DNA from: Mesorhizobium sp. WSM4313
Lineage (GTDB): Bacteria > Pseudomonadota > Alphaproteobacteria > Rhizobiales > Rhizobiaceae
Length of the DNA stretch: 64,000 bases
Direction: 5' to 3'
NCBI RefSeq assembly: GCF_002294725.1
Contig: NZ_NSFT01000010.1
Location: 150,472 to 214,471, forward strand
In this document: piece by piece, positions 1 to 9,027 of the stretch
How positions within the stretch are numbered: position 1 is the first letter of the stretch
Layout: the number at the start of each line of letters is the position of its first letter
Notes under the pieces: model-generated
Database searches by the model: none
Told to the model about the DNA's origin: nothing
The model's input: the letters and a program-made list of their open reading frames with translations, nothing else
Position numbers and translations under genes: made by a program

Positions 1-453
1 CAACGGCCGGTCGGCGATGTTCATCGCCACATGCTGCAGGAGCGCGGCATCGAAACGGCGGTCTTCGAAAGGCAGCGCCAGCGCGCTGCCGGCTTCGAAC
101 GACACTTTGTCGTCTTGGCCGGTGCGCGTGGTCAGGTAGCGCGCGGCTTCGACGAAGGGTTCGCTGAGATCGACGCCGGTCACCGCGCAGCCATAGGTCT
201 CGGCAAGAAACCTGGCCGGCCCGCCGACGCCCGATCCGACGTCGAGCACGGAGATATCGGCCTTGATGGCGGCAAGATCGGCGAGCTCCGCCGTCGCGGC
301 CAGCCCGCGGGTATGGAACTGGTCGAGGGTCGCCAGTTGTTCGGGCTTCAGCCGCTGTTGCTCAGGCCCAAACACCGCCAGTGCGTTCTTCAATCGACCG
401 GTCAAGCCGGTCGCGCGATAGTGATCGCGCACGCGATCGAGTTCATCGGTCAT
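1..453 (-). CDS. Class I SAM-dependent methyltransferase, C-terminal part outside window
   Basis: The reading frame is open from an ATG at 453 to the window edge (151 codons), so only the N-terminal part is visible. Residues about 69-82 read VLDVGSGVGGPARF, the glycine-rich motif I that binds S-adenosylmethionine, and an acidic residue follows at the end of strand 2 (TGVDLSEP). This layout is typical of UbiE/Coq5-like small-molecule methyltransferases, but the substrate cannot be told. It is transcribed divergently from the LysR gene at 539, which makes that regulator its likely controller. Confidence 0.85.
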   Translation of the reverse strand, partial: MTDELDRVRDHYRATGLTGRLKNALAVFGPEQQRLKPEQLATLDQFHTRGLAATAELADLAAIKADISVLDVGSGVGGPARFLAETYGCAVTGVDLSEPFVEAARYLTTRTGQDDKVSFEAGSALALPFEDRRFDAALLQHVAMNIADRPL

Positions 454-538
454 TGCCGCTTCCCTTCAGGCTTCCAAAGTCATGGAAGAAATACGGCCGC
501 TTTCCGCGAACCACTATCCACGATAATGTCGATGGGTC

Positions 539-1519
539 ATGAAGCAGAACTTCACAGTCAGGCACGGCGCGCTCGACGGCGTCGAAGCATTCCTGAGCGT
601 CGCAAGGCATCGCAATTTCCGCAAGGCAGCGGCCGAGCTTGCCGTCACGCCGTCAGCGATCAGCCAGGCGATACGAACGCTCGAGGCGCGCATCGGTGCC
701 GCGCTGTTCATCCGCACGACGCGCAGCGTCGGCCTTACCGAAGCCGGCGAGCGCTTCTTCGCCCGCGCACGGCCCGCCTTCGAGGAACTGATCGCGGCGA
801 GCGAGATCGCGCGCGGGATGGGCCAGCGGCCGGCGGGGCTCTTGCGCCTCTCGGTACCGCCGGCCGTGGTGCCGATGCTGCTGGAGCCGATGGTCGCCTC
901 CTTCTGCCAGACCTATCCCGAGATCGAGCTGGAGATCGTCGCCAGCGGCGAGCTCGCCGATCTCGCCGCCGAGGGATTCGACGCCGGCATCCGGATGGGC
1001 GACTTGATCGCGCCCGACATGGTCGCGGTCCGTCTGACGCCCTCCTTTCCGATGGCGGTCGTCGGCAGTCCGGACTACTTGCGCCAACGCGCGGCGCCCG
1101 AGCGCATCGAGGACCTGCGCGACCACGCCTGCCTGCGCCTGCGCCGCTCGAATGGTTCGGTCGCGCCCTGGTCTTTTGTCGACGGCAACAAGGCCGTCGA
1201 GGCAATCGTGTCGGGACCGCTCATCGCGCACGACTATCCGTCGCTGCTCGGCGCGGCGATCCAGGGTGTCGGGCTGGCACAGGTGCCGGGCCCGATCGCC
1301 GAAGCGCCGATCGCCGACGGGCGACTGCAGGCGCTGCTCGGCCGCTTCGCGGTAACCACGCCGGGCGTTTTCCTGTATTATCCGGAAAGGCACCAAGTGC
1401 TGCCCAAGCTGCGCGCTTTCATCGACCACATCAGGCAGCCGGGCGGCGCTGACGTCCCCCGAAGCGCTCGGGCAGGCGGCGGCAAAGCTGACGCTTCGAA
1501 GGCCCGTGAAGGCGGTTGA
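539..1519 (+). CDS. LysR family transcriptional regulator
   Basis: This is a 326-residue protein with the LysR layout. A winged helix-turn-helix lies near residues 10-69 (FRKAAAELAVTPSAISQAI, then the LTEAG wing), followed by a periplasmic-binding-protein-like effector domain with two halves (LRLSVPPAVVPMLLEP and later GLAQVPGP). The last 30 residues are low-complexity and lie beyond the usual LysR end. It faces away from the methyltransferase at 1-453 with an 85-base shared promoter region, the usual LysR arrangement. The effector is unknown. Confidence 0.9.
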   Translation: MKQNFTVRHGALDGVEAFLSVARHRNFRKAAAELAVTPSAISQAIRTLEARIGAALFIRTTRSVGLTEAGERFFARARPAFEELIAASEIARGMGQRPAGLLRLSVPPAVVPMLLEPMVASFCQTYPEIELEIVASGELADLAAEGFDAGIRMGDLIAPDMVAVRLTPSFPMAVVGSPDYLRQRAAPERIEDLRDHACLRLRRSNGSVAPWSFVDGNKAVEAIVSGPLIAHDYPSLLGAAIQGVGLAQVPGPIAEAPIADGRLQALLGRFAVTTPGVFLYYPERHQVLPKLRAFIDHIRQPGGADVPRSARAGGGKADASKAREGG

Positions 1520-1657
1520 GCCAGGCAATAAGCCGCTCGACCGAACAGAGCGGCTTCGGCGATGCCGGCCGCATGCGCCGCGCCTTCATGAGGAGCTTCG
1601 GCCAACCACCGCAAGCGATCCGGCGTGCGGGGGCGCGAAGGTAACGCTTCTAAACCC

Positions 1658-1993
1658 TTATCCCTTGTGCCACGCAAGCATTCTGCGGATCTCCTCGCGT
1701 TTTTCTTGCGACAGACCCGAGAGTAAGTCCTCGTCCAGATATCCTTGCCGGATGAGAGTTGCGAAAACGACGGTCAGTTGCGAATAGCGATAGTCGAACG
1801 TCCGATCCAAATCGCGACGTTGCTCCTTCAGATAGTCCTCGACCTCCCACATCTCGGAGGGTGTGGTCGCGGCGTTCGCCCGTCTTTTGAATTCGGTCAT
1901 GATGCTGGCCAGTGCCCTCTCAAGGGCCTTGTCATATGCGGCGCGGGCAACTTTCTTTTCAGAGGGCGACCAACTAAGCTCATTCAAGGTCAT
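1658..1993 (-). CDS. Conserved small hypothetical protein (111 aa)
   Basis: The frame opens further upstream, but the ATG at 1993 is preceded by GGAAG about 8 bases away, so I take that start. The protein is charged and helical, with no signal peptide or membrane segment; one stretch reads YDYRYSQLTVVF-like (FDYRYSQLTVVFATLIRQG). The pattern resembles short rhizobial proteins of unknown function. It stands alone between the LysR gene and the XRE regulator. No function can be assigned. Confidence 0.6.
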   Translation of the reverse strand: MTLNELSWSPSEKKVARAAYDKALERALASIMTEFKRRANAATTPSEMWEVEDYLKEQRRDLDRTFDYRYSQLTVVFATLIRQGYLDEDLLSGLSQEKREEIRRMLAWHKG

Positions 1994-2104
1994 AGGACAT
2001 CTTCCACGAAGGAGTCGGGCGGTGGATATTATCCTAACCGGGTCGCCTTTGTGACCTGTTTTCCGCTTCGCCGCACCTTGGCGGAACACCGCGCATGGCG
2101 GCCA

Positions 2105-2941
2105 TCATTCTGCGGCGCGAGATGCGATCAGTGATCGAATACGTTCCGCATCCGACTGCGTGACGGGATTGTAGACGATCATGCCGAGTTCCGGGCGGCC
2201 GTCGACCGCGAAGACCGAGAACTCCAGCTCGATCAGTCCGATCTCGGGATGCCGCAGACGCTTCACGCCCTCGCCATGCGCCGCAACGACGTCATTGTCG
2301 CGCCACAGTGCCGCGAACTCGGGGCTGATCCTGGAAAGCTCCTCGACCAGTTCCGTGACCTCCGCGCCGGCGCCGGCGCGGACGGCGTCGGCTCTGAAGG
2401 ATCCGACCACGAAACGCGCGACGCTCTGCCAGTCGTCCTGCGCGTCACGCACGCGCGAATTGCCGAACATCAGGCGCAGGATGTTGCGCTGCCCGCGCGG
2501 CAGCTTGGAATAGTCCGTCAGCATCGCGGCCGCCGCACGGTTCCAGGCAACCACATCCCAGGTCGCGGTCTTGATGATCGCCGGGCTGGGGTCCAAAGCG
2601 TCGAGGACACGCTGGAGTCGCGGCGTCACGCTGTCCACGTTTTTATAGCGAACTTCCGGAGGCCGCCCGAGACCCAGCATGAACAAATGCTCACGTTCGG
2701 GCTCGGTCAGCATCAGCCCGGTGGCGATGCGGTTGAGCACGTCGGCAGACGGCGCGCCGCCCCGCCCCTGCTCCAGCCAGGTGTACCAGGTCGGGCTGAT
2801 ATTGGCGCGCTGCGCCACCTCCTCGCGGCGCAAACCTTGTGTGCGCCGGCGCCCCGTGGCGAAGCCGAAGGCGGCGGGATCGAGGCGCATGCGGCGATCT
2901 CGCAAGAAAGTGCCAAGCTTGTTGGTCGTTTCGAGCGCCAT
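2105..2941 (-). CDS. XRE-type regulator with MmyB-like ligand-binding domain
   Basis: A Cro/C1-type helix-turn-helix occupies roughly residues 25-80 (QGLRREEVAQRANISPTWY, then LEQGRGGAPSADVLNRIA). The C-terminal 170 residues match the MmyB-like PAS-fold ligand domain family (DALDPSPAIIKTATWDVVAWN; QSDAERIRSL). An ATG at 2959 is possible but lacks a ribosome site; the ATG at 2941 has AGGA at the right distance. It is divergent from the SDR gene at 3041, and members of this family usually control an adjacent SDR. The shared region contains half-sites ATACCAT (2961) and ATGGTGTAT (2991) that could be operator arms. Confidence 0.85.
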   Translation of the reverse strand: MALETTNKLGTFLRDRRMRLDPAAFGFATGRRRTQGLRREEVAQRANISPTWYTWLEQGRGGAPSADVLNRIATGLMLTEPEREHLFMLGLGRPPEVRYKNVDSVTPRLQRVLDALDPSPAIIKTATWDVVAWNRAAAAMLTDYSKLPRGQRNILRLMFGNSRVRDAQDDWQSVARFVVGSFRADAVRAGAGAEVTELVEELSRISPEFAALWRDNDVVAAHGEGVKRLRHPEIGLIELEFSVFAVDGRPELGMIVYNPVTQSDAERIRSLIASRAAE

Positions 2942-3040
2942 CGGGATCCTGTTGGCCATTATACCATGATAAAATCACTACTTTAACAGAATGGTGTATA
3001 GCGCAAATAAGGCCTCCGAACAACCACAGGAGACCTTCCC

Positions 3041-3943
3041 ATGCGTGTATTCCTTACCGGCGCGACCGGCTTCATCGGTTCCAGGATCGTGCCCGAACTT
3101 CTTGCCGCCGGCCATAAGGTGCTTGGCCTGACCCGCTCCGATGCAGGCGCGCGGTCGCTTGTTGCCGCCGGCGCCGAGCCGCATCGCGGCGACCTCGAAG
3201 ACCTCGACAGCCTGCGCGACGGCGCGGCGAAATCGGATGCGGTGATCCACACCGCCTTCGACCACAATTTCTCGAATTTCGCGGCGAATTGCGAGAAGGA
3301 CAAGCGCGCCATCGAAGCGCTGGGCGGCGCGCTGGCCGGCTCGGACCGGTTGCTGATCATCACGTCCGGTGTGGGCATGGGTTCCACCGAGCACGGACAG
3401 CCGGCGAGAGAAGACGTGTTCAACACCGACCATCCCAATCCGCGTATCCTGTCGGAGCTCACCGGCGCGGCGATGGCCGAGAAGGGCGTCAAGGTGTCGG
3501 TGGTGCGGTTGCCGCAGGTGCATGACACGGTGAAGCAGGGCCTGATCACACCGCTGATCGCGCAGACGCGCGCCAAGGGCGTGTCCGCCTATCTTGGCGA
3601 AGGCCGCAACCGGTGGTCGGCGGCGCATGTGCTGGACGTCGCGAAGCTATACCGTCTGGCGCTGGATAAGCAGGAAGCCGGCGTTCGCTACAACGCCGTC
3701 GCCGAGGAAGGCATCCCGGTGCGCGAGATCGCGGAAGTGATCGGTGCCGGTCTCAACGTGCCGGTGGTCTCGCTGTCGCAGGAAGAGGCTGCCGACCATT
3801 TCGGATGGCTTGCCATGTTCGCCGGCCTCGACATGCAAGCGTCGAGCGAATGGACGCGCGCGCATCTCGGCTGGCAGCCGACCGGACCCGGCCTCATCGC
3901 CGATCTCGAGCGAATGGATTACAAGCAGGCGGCCGCAGCCTAG
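3041..3943 (+). CDS. SDR family oxidoreductase (atypical, NmrA/epimerase-like)
   Basis: This 300-residue protein starts with the Rossmann dinucleotide motif GATGFIGSR at residues 7-15, and the pattern VIHTAFDHNF near residue 70 follows it. The size and architecture match extended or atypical SDR enzymes that use NAD(P). The canonical YxxxK is not evident, so it may belong to the atypical group. It is divergent from the XRE/MmyB regulator, a pairing common in proteobacteria. The substrate is unknown. Confidence 0.85.
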   Translation: MRVFLTGATGFIGSRIVPELLAAGHKVLGLTRSDAGARSLVAAGAEPHRGDLEDLDSLRDGAAKSDAVIHTAFDHNFSNFAANCEKDKRAIEALGGALAGSDRLLIITSGVGMGSTEHGQPAREDVFNTDHPNPRILSELTGAAMAEKGVKVSVVRLPQVHDTVKQGLITPLIAQTRAKGVSAYLGEGRNRWSAAHVLDVAKLYRLALDKQEAGVRYNAVAEEGIPVREIAEVIGAGLNVPVVSLSQEEAADHFGWLAMFAGLDMQASSEWTRAHLGWQPTGPGLIADLERMDYKQAAAA

Positions 3944-3954
3944 ACTGGTCCTCC

Positions 3955-3984
3955 GGCGGGTCAGCGACCCGGCTGAACCGCCGT
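3955..3984. terminator. Hairpin between convergent genes, probable bidirectional terminator
   Basis: CGGGTC-AGC-GACCCG (3957-3971) forms a perfect 6-bp hairpin, and a longer alternative pairs CGGCGGGTCAGC with GGCTGAACCGCCG with one mismatch. It lies between the ends of the SDR gene and the GntR gene. There is no U-tract, so termination is inferred from position. Confidence 0.45.
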
Positions 3985-3989
3985 TCGCT

Positions 3990-4697
3990 CTAAGCTCGAA
4001 GCAGATCCGCCAGGCTGTCGGACTTCTCCACCTTGTCGGTAAGGTCGAGTCCGGACAGCAGGTCGACCAGATGGCTGTTCATCAAGGCCGCGGCGTCGGC
4101 ACTGTCGCCGGCCTCGATCGCGTCGACCAGCGCGTGATGGGCGTGCTTCTCGCAGGTGGCGTCGCGGCGCTTCCAGTAGAGCGCGATGATCAGCGAGGAG
4201 TGCGAGACGAGGTCGCGCACGAAGTTGGTGAATACCGAATGCGCGGCGATCTCGGCGATGCCGACGTGGAAGCGCGCCGACAGCATGATGGCGTCGCTGT
4301 CGCGGCCGGCATGCAGCGCGTCGTGCTCCTTCTCCAGGTGTGACCGCAATTGCACGATATCGGACGGCACCGCCGTCCTGGCGGCGAGCGCGGCCACCTT
4401 GGGTTCGATCAGCGCCCTCGCCTCGAACACCTCCCGGGCCTCGATCTTCGACGGCTGCGCGACAAAGGCGCCGCGATTTGGCTCCAGCCGTGCCAGCCGG
4501 TCATGGGCAAGGGCCTGCAGCGCGGACCGGACCACCGTGCGGCTCACCGAATAGATCGAGGCCAACTCGTCTTCCGGCAATTTGGTACCCGGCGCGAGAC
4601 GATGGCTGACGATGGCGTCCCTCAGCCCATAATAGATCGGCGACCAGCGCGCAGCCGGCCTGTCGTCTCGATCTTCTTCCTTGAGTACCGTCAACAT
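3990..4697 (-). CDS. GntR family regulator, FCD subfamily
   Basis: The protein (235 aa from the ATG at 4697; a longer frame starts at 4760) has a winged helix-turn-helix near residues 30-80 (PEDELASIYSVSRTVVRSAL) followed by an all-helical FCD effector domain with metal-ligand-like histidines (ARFHVGIAEIA and KHAHHALVDAIE). FCD regulators usually bind a carboxylate and repress a catabolic operon. It sits last in the same direction as the racemase-importer operon, and the palindrome ATTGTATACAAT ahead of that operon (10335) is a typical FCD-GntR operator. It is therefore the likely repressor of 4839-10230. Confidence 0.88.
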   Translation of the reverse strand: MLTVLKEEDRDDRPAARWSPIYYGLRDAIVSHRLAPGTKLPEDELASIYSVSRTVVRSALQALAHDRLARLEPNRGAFVAQPSKIEAREVFEARALIEPKVAALAARTAVPSDIVQLRSHLEKEHDALHAGRDSDAIMLSARFHVGIAEIAAHSVFTNFVRDLVSHSSLIIALYWKRRDATCEKHAHHALVDAIEAGDSADAAALMNSHLVDLLSGLDLTDKVEKSDSLADLLRA

Positions 4698-4838
4698 GCT
4701 TTCAATGCGCAGGCCCGAAATGGCCCGATCTGCCCCCCAAATCGCCGGCAGCCCGTCCAATCTAGTATCGCTCGCGCGGCGGTCAATCCCACCTGCCCGG
4801 GCGCCGGCCGGCCGTCCGCCAGCATGAAGCCGCCTAGA

Positions 4839-5582
4839 CTAGACGACTTCGACTTCCGTGGGCGACAGCGGTGCGAACATGCCGGCGAACTGTTTGCCGC
4901 GCGGCGCGGCATAGCCGCCGATCTTCGATGTCCTCAAGCCCACCTTGCACAGGCTCTCGGCCAGCGTGACGGCACAGACGACGCCATCGAGCACCGGAAC
5001 GCCATGTTCTTCCGAAAGGCTTTTGGCAAGGTCGGCCATGCCGGCGCAGCCGAGCACGATGGCTTCGGCATGATCCTCGCTTATGGCGCGCGCGATCTCC
5101 TGCGATATCTTGTGCCTTGCATTCGAGCCCGGACGTTCGAGCTCAAGCACGGCGACTTCCGACGAGCGCACCTTGGCGCAGCGCGAGGCGAGACCGTATT
5201 TCGCCAGATTGTGCTCGATTGCGGGCACCGAGCGGGCAAGCGTGGTGACGACGCTGAACTTGCCGGCGATCAGGCTCGCCATATGGAACGCCGCCTCGCC
5301 GATGCCGATAACGGGGGCTCCGCTGGCACAGCGCGCTGCGTCGAGCCCGGTGTCGTCGAAACAGGCAATCACATAGGCATCGGCCGCCGGCGCCTTGCTC
5401 ATCTCGGCAATGATGCCCGGCACGGCGAAGACCTCGTCGAAGTAGCCCTCGATGCTTGGCGGACCGTCGGCCGGATTGACCGCCAGGATTTCGGTTCCCG
5501 CGGAGGCGACGCTTTGCGCCGCCTCGCCGATCTTGACGGTCATCGAGGCGGTCGTGTTGGGGTTGATGACGAGTATGCGCAT
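4839..5582 (-). CDS. Asp/Glu/hydantoin racemase family protein
   Basis: This 247-residue protein begins MRILVINPNTT, the hallmark start of the hydantoin racemase branch. It carries the paired catalytic cysteines expected for cofactor-independent racemases, C74 (VIACFDDTGL) and C179 (LGCAGMADL), one in each pseudo-symmetric half. The substrate could be a 5-substituted hydantoin, an amino acid or another diacid-like compound. It lies 11 bases after livF in the same operon as a branched-chain-type importer, so the imported compound is probably its substrate or precursor. Assignment to the superfamily is secure; exact specificity is not. Confidence 0.85.
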   Translation of the reverse strand: MRILVINPNTTASMTVKIGEAAQSVASAGTEILAVNPADGPPSIEGYFDEVFAVPGIIAEMSKAPAADAYVIACFDDTGLDAARCASGAPVIGIGEAAFHMASLIAGKFSVVTTLARSVPAIEHNLAKYGLASRCAKVRSSEVAVLELERPGSNARHKISQEIARAISEDHAEAIVLGCAGMADLAKSLSEEHGVPVLDGVVCAVTLAESLCKVGLRTSKIGGYAAPRGKQFAGMFAPLSPTEVEVV

Positions 5583-5593
5583 TGAAATCAGCC

Positions 5594-6316
5594 TCAGATC
5601 TCGCCGCCGAGATAAAGACGCTTGACCCGGTCGTCGGTCAGCAATTCGGCGGAGTTGCCGCTCAGCGCGACGCTGCCGGTGGTGAGCGCATAAGCGCGCT
5701 GCGAGATACGCAGCGCCATGCGCGAATTCTGCTCAACCAGCAGCACGCTGACCTTCTCATCGCGGTTGATGGCGACGATCGAGCGGGCGATGTCCTGGAC
5801 GAGTTTTGGCGCGACGCCGAGCGACGGCTCGTCAAGCAGCAGGAGCTTCGGCTTCGCCATCAGCGCGCGGCCGATGACCAGCATCTGCTGTTCGCCGCCG
5901 CTCATCGTGCCGGCGGCCTGCGAGAAGCGCTCCTTCAGCCGCGGAAAGCGCCCCAGAACCATCTCCATCGACGCGGCGATCTCGGATTTGCTGGTGCGGG
6001 TGAAAGCGCCCATCAGGAGGTTGTCCCTGACCGACATGAAGGGGAAGACGCGGCGTCCTTCCGGCACCATGGCGATACCCATCTTGACGATTTCGTCGGG
6101 GGCGGCGGCGTCGATGCGCTTGCCGCCATAATGGATCTCGCCTGACCTGATCTTGCGCAAGCCGGTGATGGCGCGAAGGATCGACGACTTGCCGGCGCCG
6201 TTGGCGCCGATCAGCGCGACGGTCTCGCCCTCGTTGACCTCGAGCGAGACGCCTTTCAGCGCATACACGTGATCGTAATAAAGCTCGACATTGGCGAAGT
6301 TCAGGATCTGGTTCAT
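5594..6316 (-). CDS. livF: ABC transporter ATP-binding protein, LivF type
   Basis: This 240-residue ATPase has Walker A (GANGAGKSS), the ABC signature (MSGGEQQ) and Walker B (LLLLDEPS) in order, and ends in the compact form typical of LivF. Together with LivG it would energise uptake of a branched-chain amino acid, amide or similar compound through LivHM. It overlaps livG by 4 bases, indicating translational coupling in a binding protein-livHMGF-racemase operon. Confidence 0.93.
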   Translation of the reverse strand: MNQILNFANVELYYDHVYALKGVSLEVNEGETVALIGANGAGKSSILRAITGLRKIRSGEIHYGGKRIDAAAPDEIVKMGIAMVPEGRRVFPFMSVRDNLLMGAFTRTSKSEIAASMEMVLGRFPRLKERFSQAAGTMSGGEQQMLVIGRALMAKPKLLLLDEPSLGVAPKLVQDIARSIVAINRDEKVSVLLVEQNSRMALRISQRAYALTTGSVALSGNSAELLTDDRVKRLYLGGEI

Positions 6317-7092
6317 AGGCCGATCGCCTCGTCTTCGCTGCCCAGATAGGCTTCGATCACCTTCTCGTTGGCCTGGATTTCCGACGGCGTTCCTTCGGCG
6401 ATCTTCTGCCCGAAATTGAGGACCACGATGCGGTCCGAGATTTTCATCACGGCCGGCATATCGTGCTCGACGAGCAAGATGGTGAGGCCGAGATCGCGCA
6501 GGCGCCGCACCATCGCCACCATGCGCATCGTTTCGTCGTGGTTCATGCCGGCGAAGGGCTCGTCGAGCAGCAAGATCGAAGGATCGGTGGCAAGGCCGAT
6601 GGCGATGCCCAGCGCCCGTAAATGGCCGTGCGGCAGGTTGCGGGCGGTCTCATTGGCAAGCGAGGAGAGGCCGAGCAGCGCCAGGATTTCGTCGGCGGAG
6701 GCGCCGAAGGCCACCTCGTCGGCCTTCGCCACGCCGGTGCCGAGGAAAAAGCCGAGAAGGCTTGCCTTCGAGCGCAGGTGATGCGCGATGACGACGTTGT
6801 CGCGCACGCTCATGTTCTTGAAGATGGTGGTCTCCTGAAAGGTGCGCACGACGCCCTTGCGGGCGGCGATATGCGGCGCCATGCCTGAGATGCGTTCGCC
6901 CTTCAGGCGCACCTCGCCCGTCGTGGGCTTGAGGAACGACGAGATCAGCTTGAACAAAGTCGACTTGCCGGCGCCGTTCGGGCCGATCACCGACAGGATT
7001 TCCTTCTCGCGCACCGAGAAGGAAATGTTGTTGACAGCGACCAGACCGCCGAAGCGCTTGGTGATGCCAGAGACTTCGAGCATTTCGGCCAT
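6313..7092 (-). CDS. livG: ABC transporter ATP-binding protein, LivG type
   Basis: This 259-residue ATPase has Walker A (GPNGAGKST) and Walker B (LLLDEPFAGMN). In the signature position it reads LPHGHLRALGIA rather than the usual LPYGxQRxLEIA. The BCA_ABC-type C-terminal extension (EIQANEKVIEAYLG) is present, which identifies LivG. It is 3 bases downstream of livM and overlaps livF. The altered signature retains the key glycine, so the protein is probably active. Confidence 0.93.
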   Translation of the reverse strand: MAEMLEVSGITKRFGGLVAVNNISFSVREKEILSVIGPNGAGKSTLFKLISSFLKPTTGEVRLKGERISGMAPHIAARKGVVRTFQETTIFKNMSVRDNVVIAHHLRSKASLLGFFLGTGVAKADEVAFGASADEILALLGLSSLANETARNLPHGHLRALGIAIGLATDPSILLLDEPFAGMNHDETMRMVAMVRRLRDLGLTILLVEHDMPAVMKISDRIVVLNFGQKIAEGTPSEIQANEKVIEAYLGSEDEAIGL

Positions 7093-7095
7093 GGC

Positions 7096-8076
7096 TCAAG
7101 CCTTCTTCCGGATCGAAGCCGCGAGGCTGAGCAGGCCGTTGGGCAGCACCAGCATCAGGACGATCATCAGGCCGGAATAGATGAGCAGTTGGAATTGGCC
7201 CGTCTGGAACAAGAGGTCCCAGCCGAAATAGAGCACCAGCGTGCCAAGCATCGGCCCGAACACATAGCCGAGGCCGCCGAGGAAACAGTTCAGCATGAAG
7301 TTGACGGAATCGGTGACCGTGAAGCTCGACGGATAGATCGATTGCGAGATGGCGGCGAAGATGGCGCCGGCCACGCCGCCGAAGAAGGACGACACGGCGT
7401 AGGCGATGATGCGCAGATAAGCGATGTTGACGCCGATCGAGGAGGCCAGTTCCTCATTCTGCTGCAGCGACTGGCAAAGTTTGCCGATGCGCGAATTGAC
7501 CAGCCGGTACATCACCCCGAAGCAGATCACCATCAGCGTGACCGCCAGAAGATAGAAGGCAAGCCGCGAATTCTGCAGCGTGGCGAAATCCGGAATGATG
7601 GTCAGGCCGAAGACCGACAGCGCGCCGGGCAGCGGGATGCTGACGATGCCCTTGGCGCCGTTGGTGATCGGCAGCGCCAGCGCGAGCAGCCGCGCCACCT
7701 CGGTCAGCACCAGCGTGACCATGGCGAAATAGACGCCACGCAGCCGCAGGATCGGCAGGCCGATCAGCACGCTCGCAGCGGCGCAAAAAAGTCCGGCCAC
7801 CGGCAAGGTCAACCAGAACGACCAGCCATAGTTCATCACCAGTATGGCCGAGATATAGCCGCCCATCAGCGCGTAGGCGCCCTGGCCGATGTTGATGCGG
7901 CCGATATAGAAGGTGAGCCAAACACCGGCGCTGGCGATGCTGAGCAACGCCACCGAGGTCAGCGTGTAATAGAGGTCGAAGTGGCCGCTTGCCGAGATCG
8001 CGGCCGGCACGGCGATGAAGACGATCGCCAGGAAGGCCGCGACCGATGCGATTTTGATATTGCGATTGCGGGTCAT
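7096..8076 (-). CDS. livM: ABC transporter permease, LivM type
   Basis: This 326-residue integral membrane protein has about nine hydrophobic segments. It contains the LivM hallmark stretch NIGQGAYALMGGYISA near residue 65 and the cytoplasmic coupling motif GKLCQSLQQNEELASSIGVN near residue 200. It would form the translocation channel with LivH in the inner membrane. It starts 7 bases after livH and ends 3 bases before livG. Confidence 0.92.
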   Translation of the reverse strand: MTRNRNIKIASVAAFLAIVFIAVPAAISASGHFDLYYTLTSVALLSIASAGVWLTFYIGRINIGQGAYALMGGYISAILVMNYGWSFWLTLPVAGLFCAAASVLIGLPILRLRGVYFAMVTLVLTEVARLLALALPITNGAKGIVSIPLPGALSVFGLTIIPDFATLQNSRLAFYLLAVTLMVICFGVMYRLVNSRIGKLCQSLQQNEELASSIGVNIAYLRIIAYAVSSFFGGVAGAIFAAISQSIYPSSFTVTDSVNFMLNCFLGGLGYVFGPMLGTLVLYFGWDLLFQTGQFQLLIYSGLMIVLMLVLPNGLLSLAASIRKKA

Positions 8077-8083
8077 TGCGCCA

Positions 8084-8950
8084 TCAACCCCACGGCTTGC
8101 CCATCAGCCCGTTGGGGCGGATCGACAGGAACACCATCAGGGCGGCGAAGATGACGAGATAGGTGATGTCGCCATATTCGCGCAGCACGGTGAGGCCGAC
8201 CGACTCCATCATGCCTAGGATGAAGCCGCCAGCGATCGCGCCGCCGACGACGCCGGCGCCGCCGATCATCACCATCAGGAAGGCCTTGATCGAGATCGGC
8301 CCGCCAATGCCCGAATTGACGCCGGTGATGGTGACCAGCAGCCCGCCGACGACGCCCGCGAGCATTGCGCCCATGGCAAAGCCGATCATCGAATAGCGAT
8401 CGACGCGGACGCCCATCAGCTGGGCCGCGACGCGATCCTGGGCAAGCGCGCGCATGGCCCGCCCAACCCGGCTGTACTGCATATAGAGCACGAAGGCGGC
8501 GATGAAGACGATCGCCAGCACGCCGACGACCATACGATCGTAAGGCATGATGATGCCGGCATCGTTGAAGACGCCCTTGACTATCTTGGGAACGCCGCGC
8601 TGCTTTTCGCCGAACAGAAGCAGGATGACGGCGTCGAAGAAAAAGGCCGTCGCGGCAGCGAGCAGCATGGTGCTCTCCTCGCGATGGCTGCGCCTGATGA
8701 CGGTGCGGAAGAGGAATTTCTCCATCAGCGCGCCGATGATGGCGAGCGTGACGCCAGAGGCGAGCAGCGCGACCACGAAAGGCAGGCCGAGCTGGCCGTA
8801 GACAGTGTAGGTGATGAACCCGCCCAGCACATACATCTGCCCGTGAGCGAAATTGAGCACGTTCATCAGGGCGAAGATCAGGGTCAAGCCCAGCGCGATC
8901 AGCGCGTATTGGGCACCGAGATACAATCCGTTGGCGATGACCTGTTCCAT
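8084..8950 (-). CDS. livH: ABC transporter permease, LivH type
   Basis: This 288-residue membrane protein contains the LivH signature NFAHGQMYVLGGFITY near residues 32-47 and the coupling helix GRAMRALAQDRVAAQLMGV. It has about eight transmembrane segments and pairs with LivM. It is separated from the upstream binding-protein gene by a strong hairpin at 8967-8996, so its expression is probably set below that of the binding protein. Confidence 0.92.
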   Translation of the reverse strand: MEQVIANGLYLGAQYALIALGLTLIFALMNVLNFAHGQMYVLGGFITYTVYGQLGLPFVVALLASGVTLAIIGALMEKFLFRTVIRRSHREESTMLLAAATAFFFDAVILLLFGEKQRGVPKIVKGVFNDAGIIMPYDRMVVGVLAIVFIAAFVLYMQYSRVGRAMRALAQDRVAAQLMGVRVDRYSMIGFAMGAMLAGVVGGLLVTITGVNSGIGGPISIKAFLMVMIGGAGVVGGAIAGGFILGMMESVGLTVLREYGDITYLVIFAALMVFLSIRPNGLMGKPWG

Positions 8951-8966
8951 GGATACCTTCGATCTT

Positions 8967-8996
8967 CCGCGGGGTCCGGCCTATCGGACCCCGCGG
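8967..8996. repeat. Perfect inverted repeat between binding-protein and permease genes
   Basis: CCGCGGGGTCCG and CGGACCCCGCGG form a perfect 12-bp stem with a 6-base loop. It sits in the 77-base gap after the substrate-binding-protein gene and before livH. Hairpins at this position typically protect the upstream message or attenuate readthrough, giving excess binding protein; that role is inferred. Confidence 0.75.
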
Positions 8997-9027
8997 CAAG
9001 CTGGAGGAATGACGCTCGAAGGTGGCG

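Noticed and set aside
31..1452. Long + strand frame of 473 codons over the methyltransferase and LysR region
   Set aside because: It is antisense to the methyltransferase and out of frame with LysR; its arginine-rich composition is typical of a shadow frame in GC-rich DNA.
7189..8154. 321-codon + strand frame opposite livM
   Set aside because: It mirrors a clear permease gene, is rich in His, Gln and Arg, and has no motif or ribosome site.
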